In this document: positions 8,767 through 14,418 of the stretch, piece after piece
How the letters are laid out: every line of letters starts with the position of its first letter
How positions within the stretch are numbered: the first letter of the stretch is position 1
Source: Geobacteraceae bacterium GWC2_53_11
GTDB taxonomy: Bacteria; Desulfobacterota; Desulfuromonadia; Geobacterales; Pseudopelobacteraceae
Assembly: GCA_001802645.1 (NCBI GenBank)
Contig: MGZJ01000005.1
Span: forward strand, 1 to 33,326
Direction: 5' to 3'
DNA length: 33,326 bases
The notes under the pieces: generated by a model
What the model saw: the letters and a program-made list of their open reading frames with translations, nothing else
Databases searched by the model: none
What the model was told of the DNA's origin: nothing
Translations under genes and position numbers: made by a program

Positions 8767-8797
8767 ATAATATCGTGCTTTCGTGTCATGTTGTCAA
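8767..8797 (-). promoter_or_regulatory. Promoter of the Phd/PIN module
   Basis: On the minus strand a perfect -35 TTGACA (8792-8797) is followed after 18-19 bases by TATTAT/ATATTA (8767-8773). The AAGGAGG ribosome site and the antitoxin ATG (8742) follow closely. Confidence 0.65.
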
Positions 8798-8871
8798 GCA
8801 AATGAATAAAACGATACACAATATTTTGGTGGTGCTTTTGACAAAGGATTCCAGCAACCACACAGACAAAA

Positions 8872-8908
8872 AAGGGCCTGGTCAATAATGACCAGGCCCT
8901 TGATTTTT
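8872..8908. terminator. Bidirectional hairpin terminator of unit 2
   Basis: The perfect 13-base arms AAGGGCCTGGTCA (8872-8884) and TGACCAGGCCCTT (8889-8901) enclose ATAA. TGATTTTT follows on the plus strand and a run of T on the minus strand. The same hairpin is found at 9704-9732 and 10612-10643. Confidence 0.85.
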
Positions 8909-8910
8909 GG

Positions 8911-8997
8911 TGGTGCCCGAAGCCGAAATCGAACCGGCACAGCTTTTCAGCCGAGGGATTTAAAATCCCTTGCGTCAAACAGTGCAACCATTTGGGC
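8911..8997 (-). pseudogene. Full-length tRNA-Leu-like sequence (remnant 2)
   Basis: The length is 87 bases, exactly that of the intact tRNA-Leu at 10652-10738, with about 11 differences by hand alignment. Acceptor stem, T arm and CCA end are kept apart from one acceptor mismatch and one G-T pair. The variable-arm hairpin changes from GCA-GAAA-TGC to GCT-GAAA-AGC, a compensated change. The D loop loses its conserved GG (GGTAGAC becomes GTTTGAC), which argues against function. The anticodon loop is TTTTAAA, placing UUA at positions 34-36 instead of UAA. The GAAATCAGCAGAGG flank of the intact gene is also copied here. Confidence 0.7.
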
Positions 8998-9041
8998 GAA
9001 ATCAGCAGAGGGCGGCTTGTCAACTCTAGTCAAAAAACCTA

Positions 9042-9338
9042 TCACCCCCGCAACGCCCGCATCGCCGCTTCCGGTTCACGATCAATCACCTGCAAGAGAA
9101 TCCGTGCCGGCCCTTCCGGATGGCGGACACCCTGTTCCCAGTTACGGACTGTTCTGGAGCTCAGCCCGAAGAGGGCGGCAAAACGATCCTGTGACAAACC
9201 GAGTTTTTCCCGCAGATGGGTAATGTCAACATCCGCAACCTTTACCTGATGTGCGGTGCCGCGCGAAATGTCGCCATCAGCAAACGCCAGCGCATCTTCC
9301 AACCCTGCCATGATCTTTTCAAAAGCTATCCGTGCCAT
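9042..9338 (-). CDS. NadS/HigA-like helix-turn-helix antitoxin
   Basis: This is a 98-residue protein with an Xre-type helix-turn-helix in its second half: LREKLGLSQDRFAALFGLSSRTVRNWEQGVRHPEGPARILLQVI. This arrangement is typical of NadS and HigA-2 type antitoxins, which sit behind a RelE-family toxin and repress the operon. No such toxin is present; the gene follows the CopG-like antitoxin by 8 bases on the same strand and is probably co-transcribed with it. It appears intact. Confidence 0.8.
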   Translation of the reverse strand: MARIAFEKIMAGLEDALAFADGDISRGTAHQVKVADVDITHLREKLGLSQDRFAALFGLSSRTVRNWEQGVRHPEGPARILLQVIDREPEAAMRALRG

Positions 9339-9346
9339 GTTCTATC

Positions 9347-9628
9347 TCATTTCGCATGATGAAGGGCTTCTTCCAGCTTTTCGTTCAACCAGACCTTAAT
9401 GAGCGACTGATACGGCACGTCCTGTTTGTTGGCAGTGGTTTTAATGGAGTCCAGCATCCAGAGCGGCAGTCGCAGTGAGATGGATTGAGTCGTCAGCTTG
9501 AGATTCGGAAAAGTAACTCGTTCGGCTTTCGACCAATCGACATAATCGGTCGAGTCGTGTGTCATCCAAAACTCACGTTCTTCGGTTTCGTTGGCAAATT
9601 TCGGTATCTTTTTACGTTTATTGCTCAT
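9347..9628 (-). CDS. CopG-family antitoxin (PF12441-like)
   Basis: This is a 93-residue protein. The motif ANETEEREFWMTHDSTDYVDW followed by LTTQSISLRLPLWMLDSIKTTANKQDVPYQSLIKVWLNEKL is the CopG antitoxin pattern, with a ribbon-helix-helix C-terminal half. The frame is open for 80 codons upstream, but those codons run through the tRNA-like remnant; the ATG at 9628 has AAAGGAG ten bases upstream and starts where family similarity starts. The partner toxin is normally a small BrnT- or RelE-like protein encoded next door. None is visible here; the next gene is a second antitoxin. Confidence 0.8.
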   Translation of the reverse strand: MSNKRKKIPKFANETEEREFWMTHDSTDYVDWSKAERVTFPNLKLTTQSISLRLPLWMLDSIKTTANKQDVPYQSLIKVWLNEKLEEALHHAK

Positions 9629-9703
9629 AAATCGCCCGCTCCTTTCGATGCATGTCTCTGGCGGAAATTTTGGCAAAAGATTCCAGCAACCATACAGACA
9701 AAA

Positions 9704-9740
9704 AAGGGCTTGGTCAATAATGACCAGGCCTTGATTATTG
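9704..9740. terminator. Hairpin terminator of unit 3
   Basis: This is a near-copy of the hairpin at 8872-8901: GGGCTTGGTCA-ATAA-TGACCAGGCC. A run of A precedes it, giving T on the minus strand. One arm has a G-T pair. Confidence 0.75.
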
Positions 9741-9741
9741 G

Positions 9742-9810
9742 TGGTGCCACATCCGGAATCGAACCGGCGCAGCTTTTCAGCCGAGGGACTTAAAATCCCT
9801 TGCGTCAAAC
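9742..9810 (-). pseudogene. tRNA-Leu-like remnant 3 (3' portion)
   Basis: The T arm (CCGG-TTCGATT-CCGG) and the variable hairpin GCT-GAAA-AGC are intact on the minus strand, together with an anticodon hairpin with loop TTTTAAG and a CCA end. The acceptor 5' strand and D arm are replaced by ATAACAGATTAAAA, as in remnant 1. Like remnant 1, it directly follows a BrnA-like gene. Confidence 0.7.
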
Positions 9811-9827
9811 ATAACAGATTAAAATTT

Positions 9828-10073
9828 TCACTGCCCATGCGCCTCCACATACTTGCGCAACACGGCATTAATCATGGACTGATACCCCTTCCCCTGTTTC
9901 TTGAAAAACTCGATTACATCGGGATCAATGCGAAGCGTGACCTGTTTTTTCCTCTCCGGCCAACGGATATGAACCTCTTTAAAGAAGTTGGCATCCACGT
10001 GCGGAATATCGGAATAATCCGCACGGTCCCTTTTCCGCCTCAATGCAGCCCTCAAAATTAATTCAGCTAACAT
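9828..10073 (-). CDS. BrnA-like (DUF4415) antitoxin, intact copy
   Basis: This is an 81-residue protein from ATG 10073. DYSDIPHVDANFFKEVHIRWP followed by KKQVTLRIDPDVIEFFKKQGKGYQSMINAVLRKYVEAHGQ is the complete DUF4415/BrnA ribbon-helix-helix pattern. AGAGG precedes the ATG closely. The frame is open to a TTG at 10097, but that lacks a ribosome site. The start overlaps the end of the small secreted protein gene by 11 bases, suggesting coupled translation. BrnT, the expected ribonuclease partner encoded just upstream, is absent. Confidence 0.8.
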   Translation of the reverse strand: MLAELILRAALRRKRDRADYSDIPHVDANFFKEVHIRWPERKKQVTLRIDPDVIEFFKKQGKGYQSMINAVLRKYVEAHGQ

Positions 10074-10377
10074 CACCTCTTTTGCTGTCGGATTCAATCC
10101 ATTTAAGCTGTTCTTTCAGTATCTTCAGCTCAGTTGGAGAGTATACTTTATAACCTTTAGAAATCTCTTTTCTCAGATCCTTTACCCTTTCCCGCACTGT
10201 ACTGGATTCTGTTGCACAGTTTTTGGCAACCAGCAGACATTCATTTTTCTGGTTGGATTGCACGCTTTTTCCATATGATCCAAATGGTGCCAAATAGTTT
10301 TCCGCTCTTAAGGGTACTATTGCTGAGAACAACACAGAAACCATCAAAGCTGGGATTACAGCAGAGATCCTTTTCAT
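10063..10377 (-). CDS. Small secreted protein of unknown function
   Basis: This is a 104-residue protein with a clear signal peptide: MKRIS, a hydrophobic stretch, then a likely cleavage after VPLRA. The mature part of about 78 residues is charged and predicted helical (STVRERVKDLRKEIS, SPTELKILKEQLKWIES) and has two cysteines (ECLLVAKNC). I do not recognise a family. AGGAG lies 7 bases before the ATG, and a strong promoter lies 40 bases upstream. It occupies the place of a toxin before brnA, but an exported protein is not an obvious partner for a cytoplasmic antitoxin. Confidence 0.75.
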   Translation of the reverse strand: MKRISAVIPALMVSVLFSAIVPLRAENYLAPFGSYGKSVQSNQKNECLLVAKNCATESSTVRERVKDLRKEISKGYKVYSPTELKILKEQLKWIESDSKRGDVS

Positions 10378-10415
10378 GGTTGAACTCCTCGATATATTTT
10401 TTACTTCTTCAGTTC

Positions 10416-10444
10416 ATTATATTAAATCCGAAAATGCTTGTAAA
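10416..10444 (-). promoter_or_regulatory. Sigma-70 promoter of the secreted-protein/brnA cassette
   Basis: On the minus strand TTTACA (10439-10444), exactly 17 bases, then a perfect TATAAT (10416-10421). It lies about 40 bases before the ATG at 10377. No other feature is seen between here and the terminator at 10612 except a C-rich stretch near 10463-10500. Confidence 0.7.
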
Positions 10445-10611
10445 CCGGCTCTATAGCCTGACGACCCCCCCCCTCACTCCCACCCGTCCCAACCAACCCG
10501 CATAATGGGTTTATCAGGCTTGGAATATTTTTTTCCATTTGGTTGCCTGTCAAAGTTCCCCGGTGCAAACCGCTGCTACCAGATTGCTCCCATTTCCACA
10601 TACAAACGAAC

Positions 10612-10650
10612 CAAGGGCCTGGTCAATAATGACCAGGCCCTTGATTTTTG
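10612..10650. terminator. Terminator of the tRNA-Leu gene
   Basis: The perfect 14-base arms CAAGGGCCTGGTCA (10612-10625) and TGACCAGGCCCTTG (10630-10643) enclose ATAA, immediately 3' of the tRNA on the minus strand. Copies of this hairpin accompany the tRNA-like remnants 2 and 3. Confidence 0.85.
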
Positions 10651-10651
10651 G

Positions 10652-10738
10652 TGGTGCCCGAAGCCGGAATCGAACCGGCACAGCATTTCTGCCGAGGGAT
10701 TTTAAGTCCCTTGTGTCTACCAGTTCCACCATTCGGGC
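10652..10738 (-). tRNA. tRNA-Leu (anticodon UAA)
   Basis: This is 87 bases with CCA encoded. The acceptor GCCCGAA pairs with TTCGGGC; the D loop keeps GGTAGA. The anticodon hairpin is AGGGA-CTTAAAA-TCCCT, placing UAA at 34-36. A long variable arm (class II) and a T arm GCCGG-TTCGATT-CCGGC follow. It begins 19 bases after the ihfB stop and is probably part of the same transcript. It marks the edge of the accessory island. Confidence 0.97.
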
Positions 10739-10757
10739 GAAATCAGCAGAGGAGAAC

Positions 10758-11039
10758 TTAGCAGCAGTTTACCCGCTCCTTCAGCTCTTTGCCGGTTTTG
10801 AAAAACGGGGTCTTCTTGGACGGGATACGTACAACTTCGCCGCTTTTCGGATTGCGAGCTTCACGTCCAAGACGTTCACGGATGGTGAAACTTCCGAAGC
10901 CGCGTATTTCAACTTTGTCACCGGTTTTCAGTGCTTCCTCAATCGAGTCGAATACCGTGTTGACAACGATTTCAGAAACCTTGATGTTCAGCATTCCGTG
11001 TGACTGCACTACTTTTTCAATGAGTTCGCTCTTGGTCAT
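10758..11039 (-). CDS. ihfB: Integration host factor beta subunit
   Basis: This 93-residue protein belongs to the HU/IHF family. MTKSELIEKVVQ and KTGDKVEIRGFGSFTIRERLGREARNPKSGEVVRIPSKKTPFFKTGKELKERV include the beta-arm GREARNPKTGE and the family signature. The position directly after rpsA is the classical place of the beta subunit of integration host factor, which bends DNA at specific sites as an alpha/beta dimer in replication, recombination and sigma-54 transcription. HU is the alternative, but the context favours IhfB. AGAGGG precedes the ATG. Confidence 0.9.
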   Translation of the reverse strand: MTKSELIEKVVQSHGMLNIKVSEIVVNTVFDSIEEALKTGDKVEIRGFGSFTIRERLGREARNPKSGEVVRIPSKKTPFFKTGKELKERVNCC

Positions 11040-11067
11040 ACATCCCTCTTACGCGTAAAAAATAAAA

Positions 11068-12798
11068 TTAGTTGTTTTTGTTGTTCAGGCTCTGCTTGAG
11101 AAGATCGCCGAATGTTGAGGTCGATTCTCCCTGCGATCCCATGTATTGCTCGAATTCAGCCTTTTCAGCAGCCACGTGCATCGACTTGATGGAAAGCGAA
11201 ATGCGGCGTTCCTTGGGGTCACAGCTGAGTACGGTAGCTTCAAGTGTGTCGCCGACCGCTGCAAATTCCTTGGCGGAAGCAACTTTTTCACGGGACAGTT
11301 CGGATACGTGAATCAGGCCTTCGATCCCCTCTTCCAGCTCCATGAAAACGCCGAAATCGGTCAGGGATGTTACTTTACCGGTAACCATTACGCCGGCACG
11401 GTATTTACCCGGTGCGAGGCTCCATGGATCGGGCTCAAGCTGCTTGATGCCGAGAGACAGACGCTCGTTCTCAACATCAACCTTCAGCACGACAGCCTGT
11501 ACAAGGCTTCCTTTTTCGTACACATCACCAGGATGCTTGATGCGCTTGGTCCAGGACATGTCGGATACGTGGACGAGGCCGTCGATACCGTCTTCGATGC
11601 CGATGAACATACCGAAGTCGGTCATGTTCTTGATCTGGCCTTCGATTCTGGTGCCGGCAGGATACTTGTCGGCAATGGTTGTCCAGGGGTTATCGGAAAT
11701 CTGCTTGAGGCCGAGGGAAATCTTGCGGTTGCCCATGTCGATGCCGAGGATGACGGTTTCAACTTCGTCGCCGATGTTCAGCATGTCGGCAGCGCGGCGG
11801 ACGCGCTTGGTCCAGGACATTTCGGATACGTGAATCAGGCCTTCGATGCCCGGCTCCAGCTCGACAAATGCACCGTATTCCATGAGGCTGACAACGCGCC
11901 CTTTTACCCGCTGACCGATCGGGAATTTGGCCGGTACGTCGAGCCATGGATCAGTAATGGTCTGCTTGACGCCGAGGGAAATCTTCCCCTTGGTGCGGTC
12001 GAATTTCAGGATCTTGGCGGTAATCTGCTGACCAGGTTTCAGTACGTCGGAAGGCTTGCCGACGCGTCCCCAGGAGAGGTCGGATACGTGCAGCAGGCCG
12101 TCAACGCCACCCAGATCGACGAATGCGCCGTAATCGGTTACGTTTTTGATGGTGCCTTCAATAATCTGCCCTTCTTCAAGTTTCTCAAGGGTAATGTCGC
12201 GGATGGCGTTGCGCTCTTCTTCGAGCACGGCACGGCGGGACAGCACGATGTTGTCACGGCGCTGGTTGATCTTGATGACCTTGAAGCGCGACTGAACGCC
12301 GATGTAGCTGTCGGAGTCGGATGAAGGACGGATATCAACCTGTGATGACGGCAGGAATGCCTGCACGCCGATATCGACGGTGAAGCCGCCGTTAACCTTG
12401 CCGGTGATGGTGCCTTCGATGATGCCGCCTTCCTGGCAGGCATCGCCGATTTTGTCCCATGCAGACAGGTAGTCGGCCTTACGTTTGGAAAGGACATACC
12501 CTTTTTTACCATCTTCGCGAGTCATGAGAACACGAATCTTGTCGCCGATCTGAACCGATACGCTACCGTCCGGATTGCGGAATTCTGCGGTTGGAACATG
12601 CCCTTCAGACTTCAAACCGATATCAACAAGGACCGTATCCTGATCCACGCGCACAACAGTTCCTTCTATGATTTTATCCCGTTCGGGACGCTCTTTTAAA
12701 CTTTCAGTGAAAAGCGCTGCAAATTCACTGCTCTGCTGATCGCCGTCGAGTTCCTCCATTTCTTCTCCGACAGCATCAAGCCTTTTGAAATTAACCAT
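11068..12798 (-). CDS. rpsA: 30S ribosomal protein S1
   Basis: This is a 576-residue protein with six S1 RNA-binding repeats, recognisable by their openings IIEGTVVRVDQDT, IIEGTITGKVNGG, IIEGTIKNVTDYGAFV, RVKGRVVSLMEYGAFV, RIEGQIKNMTDFGMF and MVTGKVTSLTDFGVF. S1 binds mRNA leaders and helps unfold them on the small subunit. I start at the ATG 12798 (MVNFKRLDAV), preceded by AGGGGG with 8-base spacing; the longer frame begins at a TTG with lysine-rich residues unlike the family. Long open frames on the opposite strand here are codon-bias shadows. A likely promoter overlaps the end of ispH. Confidence 0.96.
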   Translation of the reverse strand: MVNFKRLDAVGEEMEELDGDQQSSEFAALFTESLKERPERDKIIEGTVVRVDQDTVLVDIGLKSEGHVPTAEFRNPDGSVSVQIGDKIRVLMTREDGKKGYVLSKRKADYLSAWDKIGDACQEGGIIEGTITGKVNGGFTVDIGVQAFLPSSQVDIRPSSDSDSYIGVQSRFKVIKINQRRDNIVLSRRAVLEEERNAIRDITLEKLEEGQIIEGTIKNVTDYGAFVDLGGVDGLLHVSDLSWGRVGKPSDVLKPGQQITAKILKFDRTKGKISLGVKQTITDPWLDVPAKFPIGQRVKGRVVSLMEYGAFVELEPGIEGLIHVSEMSWTKRVRRAADMLNIGDEVETVILGIDMGNRKISLGLKQISDNPWTTIADKYPAGTRIEGQIKNMTDFGMFIGIEDGIDGLVHVSDMSWTKRIKHPGDVYEKGSLVQAVVLKVDVENERLSLGIKQLEPDPWSLAPGKYRAGVMVTGKVTSLTDFGVFMELEEGIEGLIHVSELSREKVASAKEFAAVGDTLEATVLSCDPKERRISLSIKSMHVAAEKAEFEQYMGSQGESTSTFGDLLKQSLNNKNN

Positions 12799-12850
12799 TA
12801 CACCATACCCCCTGGACGTTTTTCGTACATATATTTTTTTTGAGCTTGGC

Positions 12851-12879
12851 AATGTAACAATTTAAGCCAAATATTTCAA
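12851..12879 (-). promoter_or_regulatory. Probable rpsA promoter
   Basis: On the minus strand TTGAAA (12874-12879), exactly 17 bases, then TACATT (12851-12856). This gives a leader of about 45 bases to the rpsA start. The -35 box overlaps the ispH stop codon. It would allow rpsA-ihfB expression independent of the upstream aromatic genes. Confidence 0.5.
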
Positions 12880-13718
12880 TCGCTTTTATTCATTTCCTCA
12901 ATTTTGTTCATTACTTCATCAATTATCCACTTCGGGGTCGAGGCGCCTGCCGTCACCCCTACCTTTTCCACCCCGGCGAACCAATCGGGGTTTATTTCGG
13001 CCGCCGTTTCGATATGGTAGGTATGGGGCTGGATTTCAGTGCAGACTTCCAGCAGACGGCGGGTATTGGCGCTGTTAAAGCCACCGATCACCAGCATGCA
13101 GTCCACCTGCCCGGCCAGAGCCTTTGCCTCTTCCTGGCGAACCGCGGTGGCATCACAGATGGTGTTGTACACCCGGATCTCACCGCCGCGCAGCAGGCAC
13201 TCCGTAACAACGCTCTTCAGGGTTTCAAACGACTGGGTTGTCTGGGCAACGATGCCGATCCGGCTCATCTTGGGGAGTTTTTTCGCTTCTTCACCAGACG
13301 CTACGACAAATACCTTTTCGCCGGCGTAGGAGACGATCCCCTGGACCTCGGGATGATCGGCATCACCGACTACGATGACGCTATATCCTGATTCGGACAG
13401 GCTTTTTACATGTTCCTGTGCCTTTTTGACAAACGGGCAGGTTGCATCGACAATTGTCAGTTCTTTCCGCTGCGCCTCATCAATGTCTTTGCATTCGACG
13501 CCATGGGAACGGATTATGATCGTGCCGCAATCAAGACCGTCGAGTGAATTAAGGGCGTGGATGCCCAGTTCTTCCAGCTTGCCGACCACCTGCGGCGAAT
13601 GGATAATCGGCCCGAGCGTGAAGGTTTTCTGGTCCTTGCCGGCCGCTTCAAAGGCCATCTGGGTAGCCCGCTTCACGCCAAAGCAGAAACCGGCCTGTTT
13701 CGCCAGGATTACTTTCAT
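12876..13718 (-). CDS. ispH: 4-hydroxy-3-methylbut-2-enyl diphosphate reductase
   Basis: This is a 280-residue protein of the IspH/LytB family, the last step of the MEP pathway: [4Fe-4S]-dependent reduction of HMBPP to IPP and DMAPP. The three iron-sulfur cysteines are in FCFGVKRA (C12), VDATCPFVKK and NTICDAT; the conserved TxxE-type and SxxS/TPxW segments (TAGASTPKWIIDEV) close the protein. The ATG overlaps the cmk stop (ATGA, 13715-13718). The cmk-ispH-rpsA linkage is common in Geobacter and clostridia. Confidence 0.95.
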   Translation of the reverse strand: MKVILAKQAGFCFGVKRATQMAFEAAGKDQKTFTLGPIIHSPQVVGKLEELGIHALNSLDGLDCGTIIIRSHGVECKDIDEAQRKELTIVDATCPFVKKAQEHVKSLSESGYSVIVVGDADHPEVQGIVSYAGEKVFVVASGEEAKKLPKMSRIGIVAQTTQSFETLKSVVTECLLRGGEIRVYNTICDATAVRQEEAKALAGQVDCMLVIGGFNSANTRRLLEVCTEIQPHTYHIETAAEINPDWFAGVEKVGVTAGASTPKWIIDEVMNKIEEMNKSD

Positions 13719-14416
13719 TTTGAAGCTCCCCCGGTGCTGCTTTTATCGCGGCAGACCGCAATCATAGCGGCAAGAACATCATCGACCGAGAGCCGGGACG
13801 AGTCAATCATGATCGCATCATCAGCCTGCCTGAGCGGGGCGATATCACGCTCAGAATCCTGGCGGTCGCGGCTGGCAACATCGGCTATCGTCTCTTCCAG
13901 CGTAACCCGTTCCCCCCTGAGGGTAAGCTCTTCACAGCGCCGCCTGGCCCGCTCTTCCACGGAAGCACTCAGGTAAAATTTCACTTCGGCATCAGGAAAC
14001 ACGACCGTGCCGATATCCCGCCCTTCAAGGACAACGCCGCCCCGCTTCCCCATCTGCTGCTGCGCTTTCAGCAAAGCTTCCCGCACCGGCTTGAGCGTTG
14101 AGGTGCGCGAGGTCAGCAGAGACATTTCGGGAGTACGGATAAGATCCGTCACATCTGCGCCGTTGGCCCGCACAAGCTGTTTACCTTGGACAAGCTCCAG
14201 CCGGATATCGATCGTGCTGCAGAACCGCTCGACCGCGGCCAAATCCTCAAGATCGATCCCCGCACGGGACAGAAGCAGGGCAGCGGCCCGGTACATGGCG
14301 CCGGTATCGATCTGGATATAGCCGAGATGATCCGCCAGCAGCCGGGCAATCGTGCTCTTGCCTGCTCCGGAGGGGCCGTCAATCGCCACAACAATGCCGT
14401 CTGGTCTGGTCGCCAT
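13715..14416 (-). CDS. cmk: Cytidylate kinase
   Basis: This is a 233-residue P-loop kinase that converts CMP/dCMP to the diphosphate. IDGPSGAGKSTIARLLADHLGY is the Walker A loop, IDTGAMYRAAALL the CMP-binding region, LEGRDIGTVVFPDAEVKFYLSASVEERARRR the core and lid, and ASRDRQDSERDIAPLRQADDAIMIDSS the C-terminal conserved block. It starts 3 bases after the aroA stop and overlaps ispH by four bases, so translation is likely coupled. Confidence 0.96.
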   Translation of the reverse strand: MATRPDGIVVAIDGPSGAGKSTIARLLADHLGYIQIDTGAMYRAAALLLSRAGIDLEDLAAVERFCSTIDIRLELVQGKQLVRANGADVTDLIRTPEMSLLTSRTSTLKPVREALLKAQQQMGKRGGVVLEGRDIGTVVFPDAEVKFYLSASVEERARRRCEELTLRGERVTLEETIADVASRDRQDSERDIAPLRQADDAIMIDSSRLSVDDVLAAMIAVCRDKSSTGGASK

Positions 14417-14418
14417 GC

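Larger units (their letters stand above)
9667..9810. repeat. Long direct repeat: leader, hairpin and tRNA-Leu-like sequence (copy 3; copy 2 at 8836-8979)
   Basis: About 145 bases are shared between this segment and 8836-8979. Both begin TTTTGNCAAANGATTCCAG, run through CAGACAAAAAAGGGC, the GGCCTGGTCA hairpin and GTGGTGCC, and end at CTTGCGTCAAAC. Similarity therefore begins well outside the tRNA-like part, so these are duplicated units and not merely recurrent integration at a tRNA end. Confidence 0.75.

Noticed and set aside
9629-9868. N-terminal 80-residue extension of the CopG-like protein
   Set aside because: It translates the tRNA-Leu-like remnant and terminator hairpin; the good ribosome site supports the start at 9628.
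10505-10732. Short frames over the tRNA-Leu gene
   Set aside because: Translations such as MVELVDTRDLKSL are a well-known artefact of reading tRNA-Leu as protein.
7690-10740. CRISPR array
   Set aside because: There are only four diverged repeats with gene-sized, unequal spacing; nothing like short regular repeats and spacers.
11146-12324. A 392-codon open frame on the plus strand opposite rpsA
   Set aside because: It is an antisense shadow of the strongly biased, repetitive rpsA gene; no ribosome site and no family resemblance.
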